Source of the DNA: Desulfopila sp. IMCC35006
GTDB taxonomy: Bacteria > Desulfobacterota > Desulfobulbia > Desulfobulbales > Desulfocapsaceae
Assembly: GCF_005116645.1 (NCBI RefSeq)
Contig: NZ_SWCM01000001.1
Span: 434,001 to 498,000, forward strand
Direction of reading: 5' to 3'
Length of the DNA stretch: 64,000 nucleotides
The translations under genes were made by a program, and so were the position numbers. This document shows, one piece after another, positions 17,701 through 26,476 of the stretch; position 1 is the stretch's first letter; each line of letters begins with the position of its first letter. The notes below the pieces were generated by a model that saw only the letters and a list, made by a program, of their open reading frames with translations, had not been told where the DNA came from and did no database searches.

Positions 17701-18585
17701 TCACGTACTGAATCTGAATAACGGTCTTTGCACGGTGCCGCCCAATTTAAATGGCAGTACCGTCATCTTGTATCTCTGCAATAAACTCTGAACAGCCTGT
17801 TGCTCTTGCGGATTGCTCCTTAGAAAGCCTTCATCGGGCTCCATATGGCCACTAAGAGAAATATTGCTGTTCAAAAAAGGAGAAGCGAGACGCAGCTCCC
17901 CGGTAAAATCAGCAAGAATCTCCCTGCCGAGAAATTCTCCTTCATTGAGCCTGACAACACCTTTTTCATGGGTCACACGCATTGCCAGTTTATCGAATTC
18001 AAGAATCGAGAGGTTCAGTATCGGCTGCAAAAGCGAGATATTCCCCGCAGCAACCTCAACGATCCCTTTGCCATTACCATCGCCGGGGGCGCTGGTCGGC
18101 GCTTTGTAGTCGCCGGAAAATTTGACGATACCCGATATTTTCCGTTCACTGAGACCTATACTCTTGGCCAGATCCCCGACCTGAAGTCCTTCTACAAGGA
18201 TATTGGCCAACGCAAATGAATGAGCCCGGCGGTCGAAATCGAGGTCAGCCGCAAACAGGCCTGAGTATATTTTTCCATTGAGGGAGAAGGTACGCCAGAA
18301 TCGCCGCGAGTTGGCAGAAATCACCAGTTGATCGACAACCATGGCGGTTTCCTGTCCGTCTATAACCCTATTGAGAGCGATATTTTTATAGACCGCCGAA
18401 AACGGAAAACGGTAGCCAATCTGGTCAATAGTGCAGGTTGACTCCGGCAAAATATTCTTGATGCGCCGTTCACAAAACTGCTTGAACTGTTCTGCGGGAA
18501 ACCGAACATACAGCAGCACGGCGGTGAGTAAAACCGCATACACTATATAAATAAAAGACCGGAAGGAGAAGATGGAGTGAATCAT
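17701..18585 (-). CDS. gspN: Type II secretion protein GspN
   Basis: 294 residues with an N-terminal membrane anchor (FRSFIYIVYAVLLTAVLLYV) and a periplasmic beta-rich domain of the GspN/AsmA-like type (e.g. VDQLVISANSRRFWRTFSLNGKI split over the middle, and INLSGHMEPDEGF-like strands near residue 250). GspN is an accessory component present in only part of the type II systems, common in Deltaproteobacteria. It is located between gspM and gspC, as in Desulfobacterota operons. Its mechanistic role is not established. The assignment rests on fold-type features, size and operon position. Confidence 0.83.
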   Translation of the reverse strand: MIHSIFSFRSFIYIVYAVLLTAVLLYVRFPAEQFKQFCERRIKNILPESTCTIDQIGYRFPFSAVYKNIALNRVIDGQETAMVVDQLVISANSRRFWRTFSLNGKIYSGLFAADLDFDRRAHSFALANILVEGLQVGDLAKSIGLSERKISGIVKFSGDYKAPTSAPGDGNGKGIVEVAAGNISLLQPILNLSILEFDKLAMRVTHEKGVVRLNEGEFLGREILADFTGELRLASPFLNSNISLSGHMEPDEGFLRSNPQEQQAVQSLLQRYKMTVLPFKLGGTVQRPLFRFST

Positions 18586-18587
18586 CC

Positions 18588-19166
18588 CTAACCCTTTTTC
18601 TCAAAAGTTACGACCTGCAGGATGGCATCGAAAAAACCCTGCGCGTCGCCGCTTTCCTGAATGGAAAATCTTTTTATGAAAACAACCTCTTGTTCGGATT
18701 CTATTAAACGGAGAAAACCGACAAGATCGTTCAGGGAAATCTGCTGCAGCTTCATCTCGACCATTGCTTCATTCAGTTCATCACCGTCAATTGTCGAGGG
18801 TTTCATATATTTTATCTGCTTTTTGACCTTCGCCCGGTTTGCCTGTTGATCAAGAAAGGTAAACAGAGTAAAGCCGGCACCGCGCTGATTAATTCTGGCC
18901 TGAATGGTACCTTCCTTGCTTTTTAAGGTCCGATACTCCTGCTGCAAATTTTTAATTTCAACCAATTCCTGCTTCTTTCTGGCTATCGATTGCAGCAGAT
19001 TATTCCGCGCGTCGATAACCGGCACAACAACCAGCTGTACCGCCAGAAAGCACAAGACAAAACCAATTCCTCCGAAAAGAACCCACTTTTCTCGACTGTT
19101 CAGCTTGTCAATTCCTGATTTGGTCCGGATATCCTGCAGGAGATTTCTGTTAAACCATGAAGCCAT
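18588..19166 (-). CDS. gspM: Type II secretion protein GspM
   Basis: Inner-membrane platform protein of 192 residues. A short cytoplasmic N-terminus is followed by one transmembrane helix at about 28-48 (WVLFGGIGFVLCFLAVQLVVV), a coiled-coil stretch (LLQSIARKKQELVEIKNLQQEY) and a small periplasmic ferredoxin-like domain (VEMKLQQISLNDLVGFLRLI). GspM pairs with GspL, encoded just upstream with a gap of only two bases. Low sequence conservation is usual here; topology and position carry the call. Confidence 0.87.
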   Translation of the reverse strand: MASWFNRNLLQDIRTKSGIDKLNSREKWVLFGGIGFVLCFLAVQLVVVPVIDARNNLLQSIARKKQELVEIKNLQQEYRTLKSKEGTIQARINQRGAGFTLFTFLDQQANRAKVKKQIKYMKPSTIDGDELNEAMVEMKLQQISLNDLVGFLRLIESEQEVVFIKRFSIQESGDAQGFFDAILQVVTFEKKG

Positions 19167-19168
19167 AA

Positions 19169-20611
19169 TTATTTCCGGGCGAGTTCCAGTTTAAGTTCAA
19201 AATTCACCTCATCCCCTTTGATAGACTGATTGGCCGAGCTGATGGTAACATCCTTGAAATACGGTGACCTCTCGAGGTCTTTCTGAACATTATCCACTGT
19301 ATTAAAATCCCCGGTAACAGCTTTCAGCCGAATCGTATCCATATCTGCGACCATCCGAACGACTTTTACCGGCTCCTGAGCCGGAATTCGGATCGAGAGC
19401 TCGGTAAGCAGTTCGATGATAGTGTAACCGGCACCATTCGCACCACCCGGGCTATACGTTGCCCTGATTTCATTGTTTTTCACCTGCAACTGCTGCACTG
19501 GGTTGACTACCCGGGTCACTTCCGGAAGGGTTTCGGTAAAGACCGCGGCTATCTGCCGGCGCAAACTCTCCTGCTCTGCGGTCAACTTTGAATATGTATA
19601 TCCCACATAAATAAGGCCGCACACAATAAGCAGCGCTGCCGGCAGCGCGGTTTTCAGGATAAGACCACGGTATTCCAGTAAAGATTTCTTTTTTCTAAAA
19701 TCGCCGGTGCGAAAGTTAAATCCTCCACTCTTTTTACCATTTTTGTAGACCTGTGCAAGTACTCTATCCATCAGCTCAGGTTTATAGCGGGTTTGAATAT
19801 CCGGTTCAATCTTAACCAGAGGCTGACTGCTCTGCTGAAAATGGGCCATTTCAACGCCGCCCAACCTTGACGCCAAAACCGGCGAAGCAGTGGCGATCCG
19901 GGACTCTGATCCGGTCAGAAAGATCTTATAATTAGGATCCCCCGTGTCCAGCAATTGACAGGCAAGCACGGTCTGGCTGACATACTGGACGAAGGTATCA
20001 TCGGCCACCGGCAGTCCGTCCGCTTCCGGCTGAACAGCCAGGGATCGTATAAGAGCCACCTGCTTGTTCACAACAATAAATAAACTTGCCCAGCGGGCAC
20101 CACTATCGATCAGGACAAAGTTTTCCTCCGGCCCATCAGCAATCTGCAGCGCAGTCGCAAGACCACTGATGCCGATGCTGTCAGGGTTGAGTCCGGCTGC
20201 AGTCAAGACGCCGAGATGACTGGCCAGATAGTCCCGGTTTATCATCGCCGCGACAATATCCGTCCCGGACGATCCGCTTTTCGCCACAATGAAATCGATG
20301 AGCAGACTGTTGATATCAACCGGTGACTGGTCGGCCAGCTCAAAAGGTAACGCCTGACCTATCTTGCTGCGATCCGAAAAAGGCAGGGTTACATTTCTGA
20401 AAGAAAAGAGCTCGGCACCAAAGGTGACCAGACAGGGCCCGCCGGTAAACCCCGTCTGCTCTTTGATCTGGTCGAGCGCTTCAGCAAAAGACTGATCCAC
20501 TGCGTCAGCGGCAGCACAACCGGTTACCAGAGTGATCCTGGAGCTTTTGTCTACCACTACGGCGGCTAAAGCATCTTTATGGATATCCAGGCACAACAAA
20601 AGATCAGCCAT
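19169..20611 (-). CDS. gspL: Type II secretion protein GspL
   Basis: 480-residue bitopic protein that recruits GspE to the membrane. The N-terminal cytoplasmic part has an actin-like/PilM-type fold (starting MADLLLCLDIHKDALAAVVV, with FVLIDSGARWASLFIVVNKQ near residue 170). A single transmembrane helix follows at about 318-338 (LKTALPAALLIVCGLIYVGYT), then a periplasmic ferredoxin-like domain. It sits between gspK and gspM with very short spacers, so translation is probably coupled. Confidence 0.88.
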   Translation of the reverse strand: MADLLLCLDIHKDALAAVVVDKSSRITLVTGCAAADAVDQSFAEALDQIKEQTGFTGGPCLVTFGAELFSFRNVTLPFSDRSKIGQALPFELADQSPVDINSLLIDFIVAKSGSSGTDIVAAMINRDYLASHLGVLTAAGLNPDSIGISGLATALQIADGPEENFVLIDSGARWASLFIVVNKQVALIRSLAVQPEADGLPVADDTFVQYVSQTVLACQLLDTGDPNYKIFLTGSESRIATASPVLASRLGGVEMAHFQQSSQPLVKIEPDIQTRYKPELMDRVLAQVYKNGKKSGGFNFRTGDFRKKKSLLEYRGLILKTALPAALLIVCGLIYVGYTYSKLTAEQESLRRQIAAVFTETLPEVTRVVNPVQQLQVKNNEIRATYSPGGANGAGYTIIELLTELSIRIPAQEPVKVVRMVADMDTIRLKAVTGDFNTVDNVQKDLERSPYFKDVTISSANQSIKGDEVNFELKLELARK

Positions 20612-20614
20612 ACA

Positions 20615-21649
20615 TTACTCCATTTTTCGGCCAAACAGTTTTATTTCGTTTTCTTTCAAGCGCTCAGCCACTACCTCCACCCTGCGGGCCAGGGAATCGA
20701 GGGTACCGGTGGCGATTATCTGAAAATAACTGCTCGTCGTGGTCAACAATTTTGCTTCCAAAACAATGTCTCCCGGCCAGCCATCGACTTCTTTATACCA
20801 GTTCGGCTTTTCCAGGCTCTCCTTATGCTCCGGGCTCTTTCTGTACGTATCGAACTTTTCTAACAGCTCATCGCTGATAAGGCTATCAAAACTTTTAATG
20901 ACAGCAAGCGGCGCAGTGTTAATATTGACTTGCCCATCATTACCGTACACTGTCACATAATCGGCAAGCCCTTTATATTCCCCTGATCCAAAGAGCAGCT
21001 CCGGCGTAATCCCCTTGATTAACAACAGCTCTTCAATATATTGTATCGGCCCGTTTCTTGCGCTATACGGCTGTGCAAGAGACTGATAATAGCTGTTCTC
21101 GGCGCCAAGATCAGATTCCTTGTCATCTGCATCGATCCAGTCAACTACGGCATCGAGTATGCTTCGCGCTTCGGTTTCATCTTCTATCGGAAAAGCCCCG
21201 GACAACAGCAGATTCAAAAACAGCTGGCGTATCTCACTCTCCGAGTTACTGCTGCCGGCAGCCCCTGTGGTCTCATCCTTTTTCTGGACCAGACTATTTA
21301 TCTGCAGCAAACCGGTCAGATCGACAATCTGTACCTGCAGGGAGCCGGAGGGAAATAAATTTTCGACCGGTTCCTGGCCAAGAGTCGCCCAACTCTCCAC
21401 CAGCGAATCACTGGTGTTTTCTGCACCATCGTTCTGCAAAAGGGTCAGCGCGATATTTACTCCAGAATCGGCAATTGCTCCCAGCTGCGTTTCCACCTTG
21501 AAATTATTGGCCACAACGAATTGTTGCCAGGTCGTTTTGTGGAACTGGATAGTCACCGCGACAAGCAGACTAACGGTCATAATAGTCACCAGCAGCGCCA
21601 TGCCCTGCTCATCGTGCCCGACAGCCTTATTATTCTTTAAAGACTTCAT
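20615..21649 (-). CDS. gspK: Type II secretion minor pseudopilin GspK
   Basis: Tip pseudopilin of 344 residues. A type III prepilin-like leader ends EQG, followed by the hydrophobic stem MALLVTIMTVSLLVAVTIQF, so the residue after the cleavage site is Met, as in many GspK proteins. The large helical domain characteristic of GspK follows, including helix-hairpin segments VDWIDADDKESDLGAENSYY and VNINTAPLAVIKSF. The Asp/Glu pair in ADDKESD is the usual metal-binding region. The gene end is four bases from gspL and its start overlaps the end of gspJ. Confidence 0.92.
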   Translation of the reverse strand: MKSLKNNKAVGHDEQGMALLVTIMTVSLLVAVTIQFHKTTWQQFVVANNFKVETQLGAIADSGVNIALTLLQNDGAENTSDSLVESWATLGQEPVENLFPSGSLQVQIVDLTGLLQINSLVQKKDETTGAAGSSNSESEIRQLFLNLLLSGAFPIEDETEARSILDAVVDWIDADDKESDLGAENSYYQSLAQPYSARNGPIQYIEELLLIKGITPELLFGSGEYKGLADYVTVYGNDGQVNINTAPLAVIKSFDSLISDELLEKFDTYRKSPEHKESLEKPNWYKEVDGWPGDIVLEAKLLTTTSSYFQIIATGTLDSLARRVEVVAERLKENEIKLFGRKME

Positions 21650-22371
21650 CCCTGCTTTTTCCAGGGCTGTGGCAGGGCGACTGCGGTCTTGAAAACGGTG
21701 CTGTTTTCACTTTTGGCCGACTTTGCAAACCGGAGTTCTATAGCGACCACGGCAGGAAATTCCTGTTCCTCCGGCGGGGTTGGCGGGTTGGTCGGCACAA
21801 CTTCATCGACCTGCCACTCTTCTGATTCGCGACCGTCCCGGTCTAGATAAGTAAAGCGCATTTCCAGCAGGCCTTGACATATGAGATGTTTTTGCCCGTC
21901 TTTTGCGTCGGCGAGATCTTCCAGTTTGACCCCGGGCAAAAGAATAATTTCGGTCCGGTAAAGATTGAGCAGCCCCGTATCCATGTCGAGCTCCGACTGG
22001 TACTGGATCAGGATATTTCCGGTAAAGGCGTCGGCTTTCCGCAAAACAAGATGCGCTGAACTGACAAAGGAGAGATTGTCACCGACAAAATCAGCGTACG
22101 CATGTTGTTCTCCGAGAAATATGCTTCCGGGAACGGTAACAATAGAGCGCAGATCTTCATTCAGCCTTTCGACAACAACCCGGGCTTTATCAGCGACCTC
22201 CATCTGATATTCCGAGCCATGGACAATATTGAATGTCGCCCGGTAAGCACCATATACGGAAGATATTACGATGCCGAAAATAGCAATGGCTATGAGCAGT
22301 TCAATAAGAGTAAAGCCACTCTCGGGTGTTTTCGGCAAAAGATTCTGCACTTTATCCCTGCCAACGACCAT
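21646..22371 (-). CDS. gspJ: Type II secretion minor pseudopilin GspJ
   Basis: 241-residue pseudopilin with a class III leader and cleavage motif [24 protein letters not shown] near residue 20, followed by a beta-rich globular domain (e.g. VERLNEDLRSIVTVPGSIF and the C-terminal VVAIELRFAKSA). It forms the tip complex with GspI and GspK. The gene overlaps gspI by about 20 bases and gspK by four bases, which supports one translation-coupled unit. Confidence 0.92.
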   Translation of the reverse strand: MVVGRDKVQNLLPKTPESGFTLIELLIAIAIFGIVISSVYGAYRATFNIVHGSEYQMEVADKARVVVERLNEDLRSIVTVPGSIFLGEQHAYADFVGDNLSFVSSAHLVLRKADAFTGNILIQYQSELDMDTGLLNLYRTEIILLPGVKLEDLADAKDGQKHLICQGLLEMRFTYLDRDGRESEEWQVDEVVPTNPPTPPEEQEFPAVVAIELRFAKSAKSENSTVFKTAVALPQPWKKQG

Positions 22372-22783
22372 AATAGGTAAGGGTGTAGCTGAACTTCGTC
22401 CCGGTCCACAACACCGTCAGTTCAACCTTTTTCAGCGGGTTTTCCATTTTGGCCAGGTTGGCCAGTGCATCGATGCCATCAAAAGTTGCATTTTCGGTCT
22501 CTAATTTCCAGGTATATCCCTGAAACTCCTCACCAAAATCTCCTTCATCGTTGCCCGGAGCAACACTGGCCCCCTCCAGTTCAGCCAGTTTCCCGGACGC
22601 CAGCATCGGCGCGACAATATCAAAGTTCGCTTCTGTCGCATGGGAAAGACTTTTTGATTGCGAACCGAACAGAGCAACCAGGGCAATAGCAATAATAGAC
22701 ACGGCAATCATTACCTCAAGCAGGGTAAAAGCCTGATTATTGCTTAAATTAGGGAAAGAACAACGATTCCTCGGTATAACCAT
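22352..22783 (-). CDS. gspI: Type II secretion minor pseudopilin GspI
   Basis: 143-residue minor pseudopilin. The N-terminal stem reads NQA|FTLLEVMIAVSIIAIALVAL, so the residue before the prepilin peptidase cut is Ala rather than the almost invariant Gly; Glu+5 is present. The short globular domain ends VELTVLWTGTKFSYTLTYYG, typical of GspI. The start ATG at 22783 lacks a clear ribosome site and follows a repeat-filled gap of about 380 bases after gspH, so its translation may depend on sequences in that repeat array. Confidence 0.9.
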   Translation of the reverse strand: MVIPRNRCSFPNLSNNQAFTLLEVMIAVSIIAIALVALFGSQSKSLSHATEANFDIVAPMLASGKLAELEGASVAPGNDEGDFGEEFQGYTWKLETENATFDGIDALANLAKMENPLKKVELTVLWTGTKFSYTLTYYGRWQG

Positions 22784-22830
22784 AGATAATCCACGATGGC
22801 GTTGTAACTCTCAGAGAGACCTTAGATTTA

Positions 22831-23165
22831 CTCCCGCCACAGAGCTTTGCGGGATTTTAAAGCGCAAGATGTTTCATTACAGACCACTAATCCCGCCTAA
22901 AAGATTCGCGGGACTTTTTTCAGTACTCCCTTGAGGGGTGCTCTTTTCAGTACTCGCTTGTCGGGTGCTCTTTTCAGTACTCGCTTGACGGGTATAAGTT
23001 CCTTAACGAAATACTGTTCTTGCAAAGAGCGCAAGATGTTAATTGCAAGCCACTAATCCCGCCTAAAAGCGTTGCGGGACTCTTTTCAGTACTCGCTTGA
23101 CGGGTATAAGTTCCTTAACGAAATACTGTTCTTGCAAAGAGCGCAAGAACAGTATTTCTAAGTCA
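22831..23165. repeat. Hairpin repeat array A between gspH and gspI
   Basis: A cluster of direct repeats that fills the gap between gspH and gspI. Modules seen more than once: a stem TCCCGC/GCGGGA hairpin; the 26-27 base module CTCTTTTCAGTACTCGCTTG followed by ACGGGT, three times in a row at 22929-22993 and again near 23080; and AAGTTCCTTAACGAAATACT followed by GTTCTTGC near 23000 and 23108. The right end closes with a hairpin in which GAAATACTGTTCTTGC pairs with GCAAGAACAGTATTTC, extended by GTTCCTTA/TAAGGAAC into the gspH stop. It would be transcribed within the gsp message. Confidence 0.9.
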
Positions 23166-23699
23166 CTAAGGAACAAGGTCATCGGCCACCAGAGCGGTAT
23201 CTAAAAACGGATAAAAATGTACATTCAGATGATTTCCCTGATCGTCCTCGATGCGGATAATCGTATCGATCAGATAACCCTGTTTGCTGATCCACACGGA
23301 GTTATTATCCTCTGCCGCACCTTCTTCACCTGCCAGCCAAACACCCGATATTTTTACCGATTCTGGAAGCAACAGCTGGCCGGATGGCAGATTTCCAAGG
23401 TCTTTTGTCTCTTTTTCAGCGACATCCTTTTCATACCAGATACGATTTTCAAGTCGACTGAAATGTAGGAGATACGGCTGCTGCGTCCGAGCTGCCAGCT
23501 CCCGCACTCCGGCGACCATGCCAATTATTTTTCTGGTCGTCGCCTTCAGAGGATCAGTGAAAAAAGTGTTGCGCAGCGACGGGATGCTCACTGAGAGCAT
23601 GATACCTATCAAAAAGACGACAACTACCATCTCTATCAAGGTAAACCCCTGTTCCTTTTCTCTCCTGCCCCAAGCCGTCCTCTGCAATGGCCGTGACAT
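23166..23699 (-). CDS. gspH: Type II secretion minor pseudopilin GspH
   Basis: 177-residue pseudopilin with prepilin motif EQG|FTLIEMVVVVFLIGIMLSV near residue 18 and a GspH-type globular domain with a hydrophobic ATTRKIIGMVAGVRELAART helix. It lies nine bases after gspG. Its TAG stop (23166-23168) falls inside the closing hairpin of repeat array A, so the 3' end of this coding region and the repeat overlap, an unusual placement. Confidence 0.9.
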   Translation of the reverse strand: MSRPLQRTAWGRREKEQGFTLIEMVVVVFLIGIMLSVSIPSLRNTFFTDPLKATTRKIIGMVAGVRELAARTQQPYLLHFSRLENRIWYEKDVAEKETKDLGNLPSGQLLLPESVKISGVWLAGEEGAAEDNNSVWISKQGYLIDTIIRIEDDQGNHLNVHFYPFLDTALVADDLVP

Positions 23700-23708
23700 A
23701 ATGCGCTG

Positions 23709-24179
23709 CTATTCGATTTCCCAATTATTTATATCTTTACCGTCCCCTTCGCCTCCAGCTTCGCCATCCTTGCCATAGGAACTGAGATCAAAATCGCCAT
23801 TGAGCCCGGGACTGAGATAGATGAAATTGTTTCCCCAAGGATCAACAGGAACTTTGCTTTTGTCAAGATAGCCACCCTCTCGCCATTTGGCCGGCAACTG
23901 CCCGAGGGTTGGAGCTTCTACCAGAGCCTGAAGCCCCTGCTCCGTTGACGGGTACACACCGTTATCGAGTTTATACATTTTCAACGCGGTTTCTATTCCC
24001 TGGATTTGCAGGGCAGCTTTGGTCCGTTTTGCCTCCTCGGGATGCCCCATGATCTTCGGGCCGATATATCCAGCAAGAATTCCGATTATGACGAGCACAA
24101 CCAGAAGTTCGATAAGAGTAAACCCTGCTTCGCAGGCCTTCTGCCGCCATTTCACATCTTGTTTATGTTCAATCTTCAT
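23709..24179 (-). CDS. gspG: Type II secretion major pseudopilin GspG
   Basis: Major pseudopilin of 156 residues. The prepilin leader ends [23 protein letters not shown], then come conserved helix and loop regions [20 protein letters not shown] and [18 protein letters not shown], and [13 protein letters not shown]. The C-terminal calcium-binding loop ([20 protein letters not shown]) is intact. An unusually long Lys/Gln-rich leader of about 19 residues precedes the cleavage site. The gene follows the palindromic element at 24342-24507, which separates it from gspF. Confidence 0.96.
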   Translation of the reverse strand: MKIEHKQDVKWRQKACEAGFTLIELLVVLVIIGILAGYIGPKIMGHPEEAKRTKAALQIQGIETALKMYKLDNGVYPSTEQGLQALVEAPTLGQLPAKWREGGYLDKSKVPVDPWGNNFIYLSPGLNGDFDLSSYGKDGEAGGEGDGKDINNWEIE

Positions 24180-24341
24180 TCGAGAATATCCTGTATTATG
24201 CCATTATTTTTCCAGCGTTTTCGCCGAACCGACTGCCAAAATATACACAAACTCCGCCAAAAGATCCATCACTGAATCGACAAGCAGACAAGCGGTCCCC
24301 TTCAGTATGTTAAATTAATAAAAAGATCAAAAATCTTTCTA

Positions 24342-24507
24342 ATTACCCCTCAAGTTCAGCTACCGAACCAGGGTGTGGGCTGTTCGTTTCCCGGGACGCC
24401 GTAAACCCATCCCTGGGGGCTTCGCTGCAGCCATCCCTGGCTGCAGAGACCCGTAAAACAAACAGCCCACACCCTTCCATTTCGACAAGCTGAGCTTGAG
24501 GGGTAAT
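24342..24507. mobile_element. Palindromic element P1 (MITE-like), between gspF and gspG
   Basis: A 166-bp element with nested inverted repeats. The outer arms ATTACCCCTCAAGTTCAGCT (24342-24361) pair with 24488-24507 at 19 of 20 positions. The inner arms AGGGTGTGGGCTGTT (24370-24384) pair perfectly with 24461-24475. The core includes CGGGACGCCGTAAACCCATC and an 8-bp CTGCAGCC/GGCTGCAG hairpin. The flanks share AAATCTTT on both sides at slightly different distances, consistent with an eroded target duplication. It shares its core with the elements at 50937 and 52455. Confidence 0.82.
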
Positions 24508-24529
24508 CAGAGAAATCTTTACGACCCCA

Positions 24530-25747
24530 TCAATGTATCATCTGGTTCATTTCAAAAATCGGCAGCAGAATAGAGAGCACAATAAAGCCGACAGCCATGC
24601 CCATAATGGCGATCATCAGCGGTTCAATCAGCGATGTCATACCCATGATCGCCGTCTCGACCTCTCTTTCGTAGGCTTTGGCAACCTTGTCCAGCATAAC
24701 TTCGAGATTGCCGCTCTGTTCTCCCACGGCAATCATCTGGACAAACATCGGCGGAAACCATTCCGAATCCGACAGCGCATCGGTCATACTCTGCCCTTTT
24801 TGTATTTGTTCCATCGCCTTATCGATAACCCTCGCAACGTGCACATTATTGACCAGAGTGCGGACAATCTGCATCGAGGTCATCAACCCGACCCCACTTT
24901 CCAGCAAACTGCCCAGGGTGGAAGAAAATCTGGCCAGAATAACCTTCTGCATGACAGGTCCGATGATAAACACCTTCAATTTGAACAGATCCCAGAATGC
25001 ACGACCGGACGGTCGCACGATAAGGGCACGAAGAGCAAAGAAGACCAGGGCCAGAAAAATGAAAAATGCCCACCAGTACATCTTCAGAAAATCACTCATC
25101 CCAATGAGAAACAGAGTCGGTAAAGGCAACACCTGGTCCATCTCGTTGAAGACCTGGGTAATATTAGGGACGATATAGGTAATAAGGATAAACAGGATCG
25201 CCGAACCTATAACAGCCATGAAAATAGGATAGACAAGCGCCGCCCGCAATCTCCCCTTCAATACCTCCTGTTTTTCAGCAAAATCGGCAAGCCGTTCCAA
25301 AACTATGTCGAGTGCGCCGGAGGCCTCACCAGCCCGCACCATGTTGATAAAAATAGAGGAAAACAATTTGGGATGCTCGCTAAAGGCAGTAGTCAGCGTA
25401 TTTCCCTCGTTGATCGAACCCTTGATCTGGGCAATAACTTTCTTCAGTATCGAGTTACGGGTTTGCGCAACCAGCGAGTCAAGACACTGCACCAGCGGTA
25501 TCCCGGCTCCGAGCAAAGTCGCCAGCTGCCGGGTCATGATGCTGATTTCCTCCGACTTTACCCGCTCGAACAAGCCGATACCATGTCCTCCGGCCTTCCC
25601 TCTTTTACTTCTGCTCACCGCAATGGAAACAGGATATCTCCCCTGTGAGCGAAGTTTCGTCCGGGCCAGAGCTTCACTGTCCGCATCGACAATGCCTTTA
25701 ATATTTTTCCCCTTTGCATCAAGCGCGTGGTATTCGAAGACTGGCAT
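24530..25747 (-). CDS. gspF: Type II secretion inner-membrane platform protein GspF
   Basis: Polytopic platform protein of 405 residues. Two GspF domains of about 120 residues each (first near 70-195, FSSIFINMVRAGEASGALDI; second near 270-395, FPPMFVQMIAVGEQSGNLEV) are separated and ended by transmembrane helices (VYPIFMAVIGSAILFILITY; MIAIMGMAVGFIVLSILLPI). The N-terminus MPVFEYHALDAKGKNIKG is typical. It is the first gene of the minus-strand operon; repeat array B lies directly upstream, in the position of its leader. Confidence 0.96.
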   Translation of the reverse strand: MPVFEYHALDAKGKNIKGIVDADSEALARTKLRSQGRYPVSIAVSRSKRGKAGGHGIGLFERVKSEEISIMTRQLATLLGAGIPLVQCLDSLVAQTRNSILKKVIAQIKGSINEGNTLTTAFSEHPKLFSSIFINMVRAGEASGALDIVLERLADFAEKQEVLKGRLRAALVYPIFMAVIGSAILFILITYIVPNITQVFNEMDQVLPLPTLFLIGMSDFLKMYWWAFFIFLALVFFALRALIVRPSGRAFWDLFKLKVFIIGPVMQKVILARFSSTLGSLLESGVGLMTSMQIVRTLVNNVHVARVIDKAMEQIQKGQSMTDALSDSEWFPPMFVQMIAVGEQSGNLEVMLDKVAKAYEREVETAIMGMTSLIEPLMIAIMGMAVGFIVLSILLPIFEMNQMIH

Positions 25748-25781
25748 AGAGATTTATTATTGAAAGTTATGACAACGGATA

Positions 25782-26290
25782 GAACCCCGTCGAAAAGCGT
25801 TGCGGGATTTTTTTCAATACTCGCTTGACGGGTACTCTTTTCAGTACTCGCTTGACGGGTGTTTTTTTCAATACCCGTGCTGCGCGGGGACTCGGTTCAA
25901 TACCCCCTTGAGGGGTGTAAGTTCCTTCACGAAATACTGTTCTTGCAAAAAGCGCAAGCTGTTTCATTACAAGCCACTAATCCCGCCCAAAAGCATTGCG
26001 GACTCTTTTCAGTACCCCCTTGAGGGGTATAAGTTCCTTCACGAAATACTGTTCTTGCAAAAAGCGCAAATTGTTTCATTACAAGCCACTAATCCCGCCT
26101 AAAAGCATTGCGGACTCTTTTCAGTACCCCCTTGAGGGGTATAAGTTCCTTCACGAAATACTGTTCTTGCAAAAAAGCGCAAGCTGTTTCATTACAAGCC
26201 ACTAATCCCGCCTAAAAGATTCGCGGGATAAGTTCCTTCACGAAATACTGTTCTTGCAAAAAGCGCAAGAACAGTATTTCTAAGTCACTA
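25782..26290. repeat. Hairpin repeat array B upstream of gspF
   Basis: About 510 bases of direct repeats. The marker GTTCCTTCACGAAATACTGT occurs at 25921, 26033, 26145 and 26232, giving periods of 112, 112 and 87 bases; the last unit lacks one 26-base module. Each unit has three hairpin modules: TCCCGC/GCGGGA; ACCCC-CTTGA-GGGGT or its variants; and TTCTTGC-AAAAA-GCGCAAG. The right end is capped by a 16-bp perfect hairpin, GAAATACTGTTCTTGC with its complement, followed by TAAGTCACTAA, the same cap as in array A. It lies between the divergent gspF and exeA genes. Confidence 0.92.
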
Positions 26291-26476
26291 AACAAGTATT
26301 TGTATACGTTAGAGTTATTCGCGAGAAAAGCAACAGCAATCAAAGAAAAATGGTAATTAATTATAATCCACCGTATAGTATCAGGTCAATTGTGAAAAGA
26401 GAATTCTGGAATACGCCGCCCCGGCGAATCCCGAATTTATATGTCTGTTGCAGATTTTAATGATTGATGCGAACCC

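Noticed and set aside
24342-24507. Ordinary bidirectional terminator between gspF and gspG
   Set aside because: It is far too long, has no T-run, lies inside an operon, and its core recurs at two other loci with flanking direct repeats.
25767-26205. Short ORFs with repeated Val-Lys-Arg-Val-Leu-Lys or Phe-Gln-Tyr units
   Set aside because: The repeats come from the DNA repeat array itself; units of 112 bases are not a multiple of three and no ribosome site is present.
22831-26290. CRISPR array
   Set aside because: The repeats are long, made of hairpin modules, directly abutting, with no unique spacers of constant size and no cas genes nearby.
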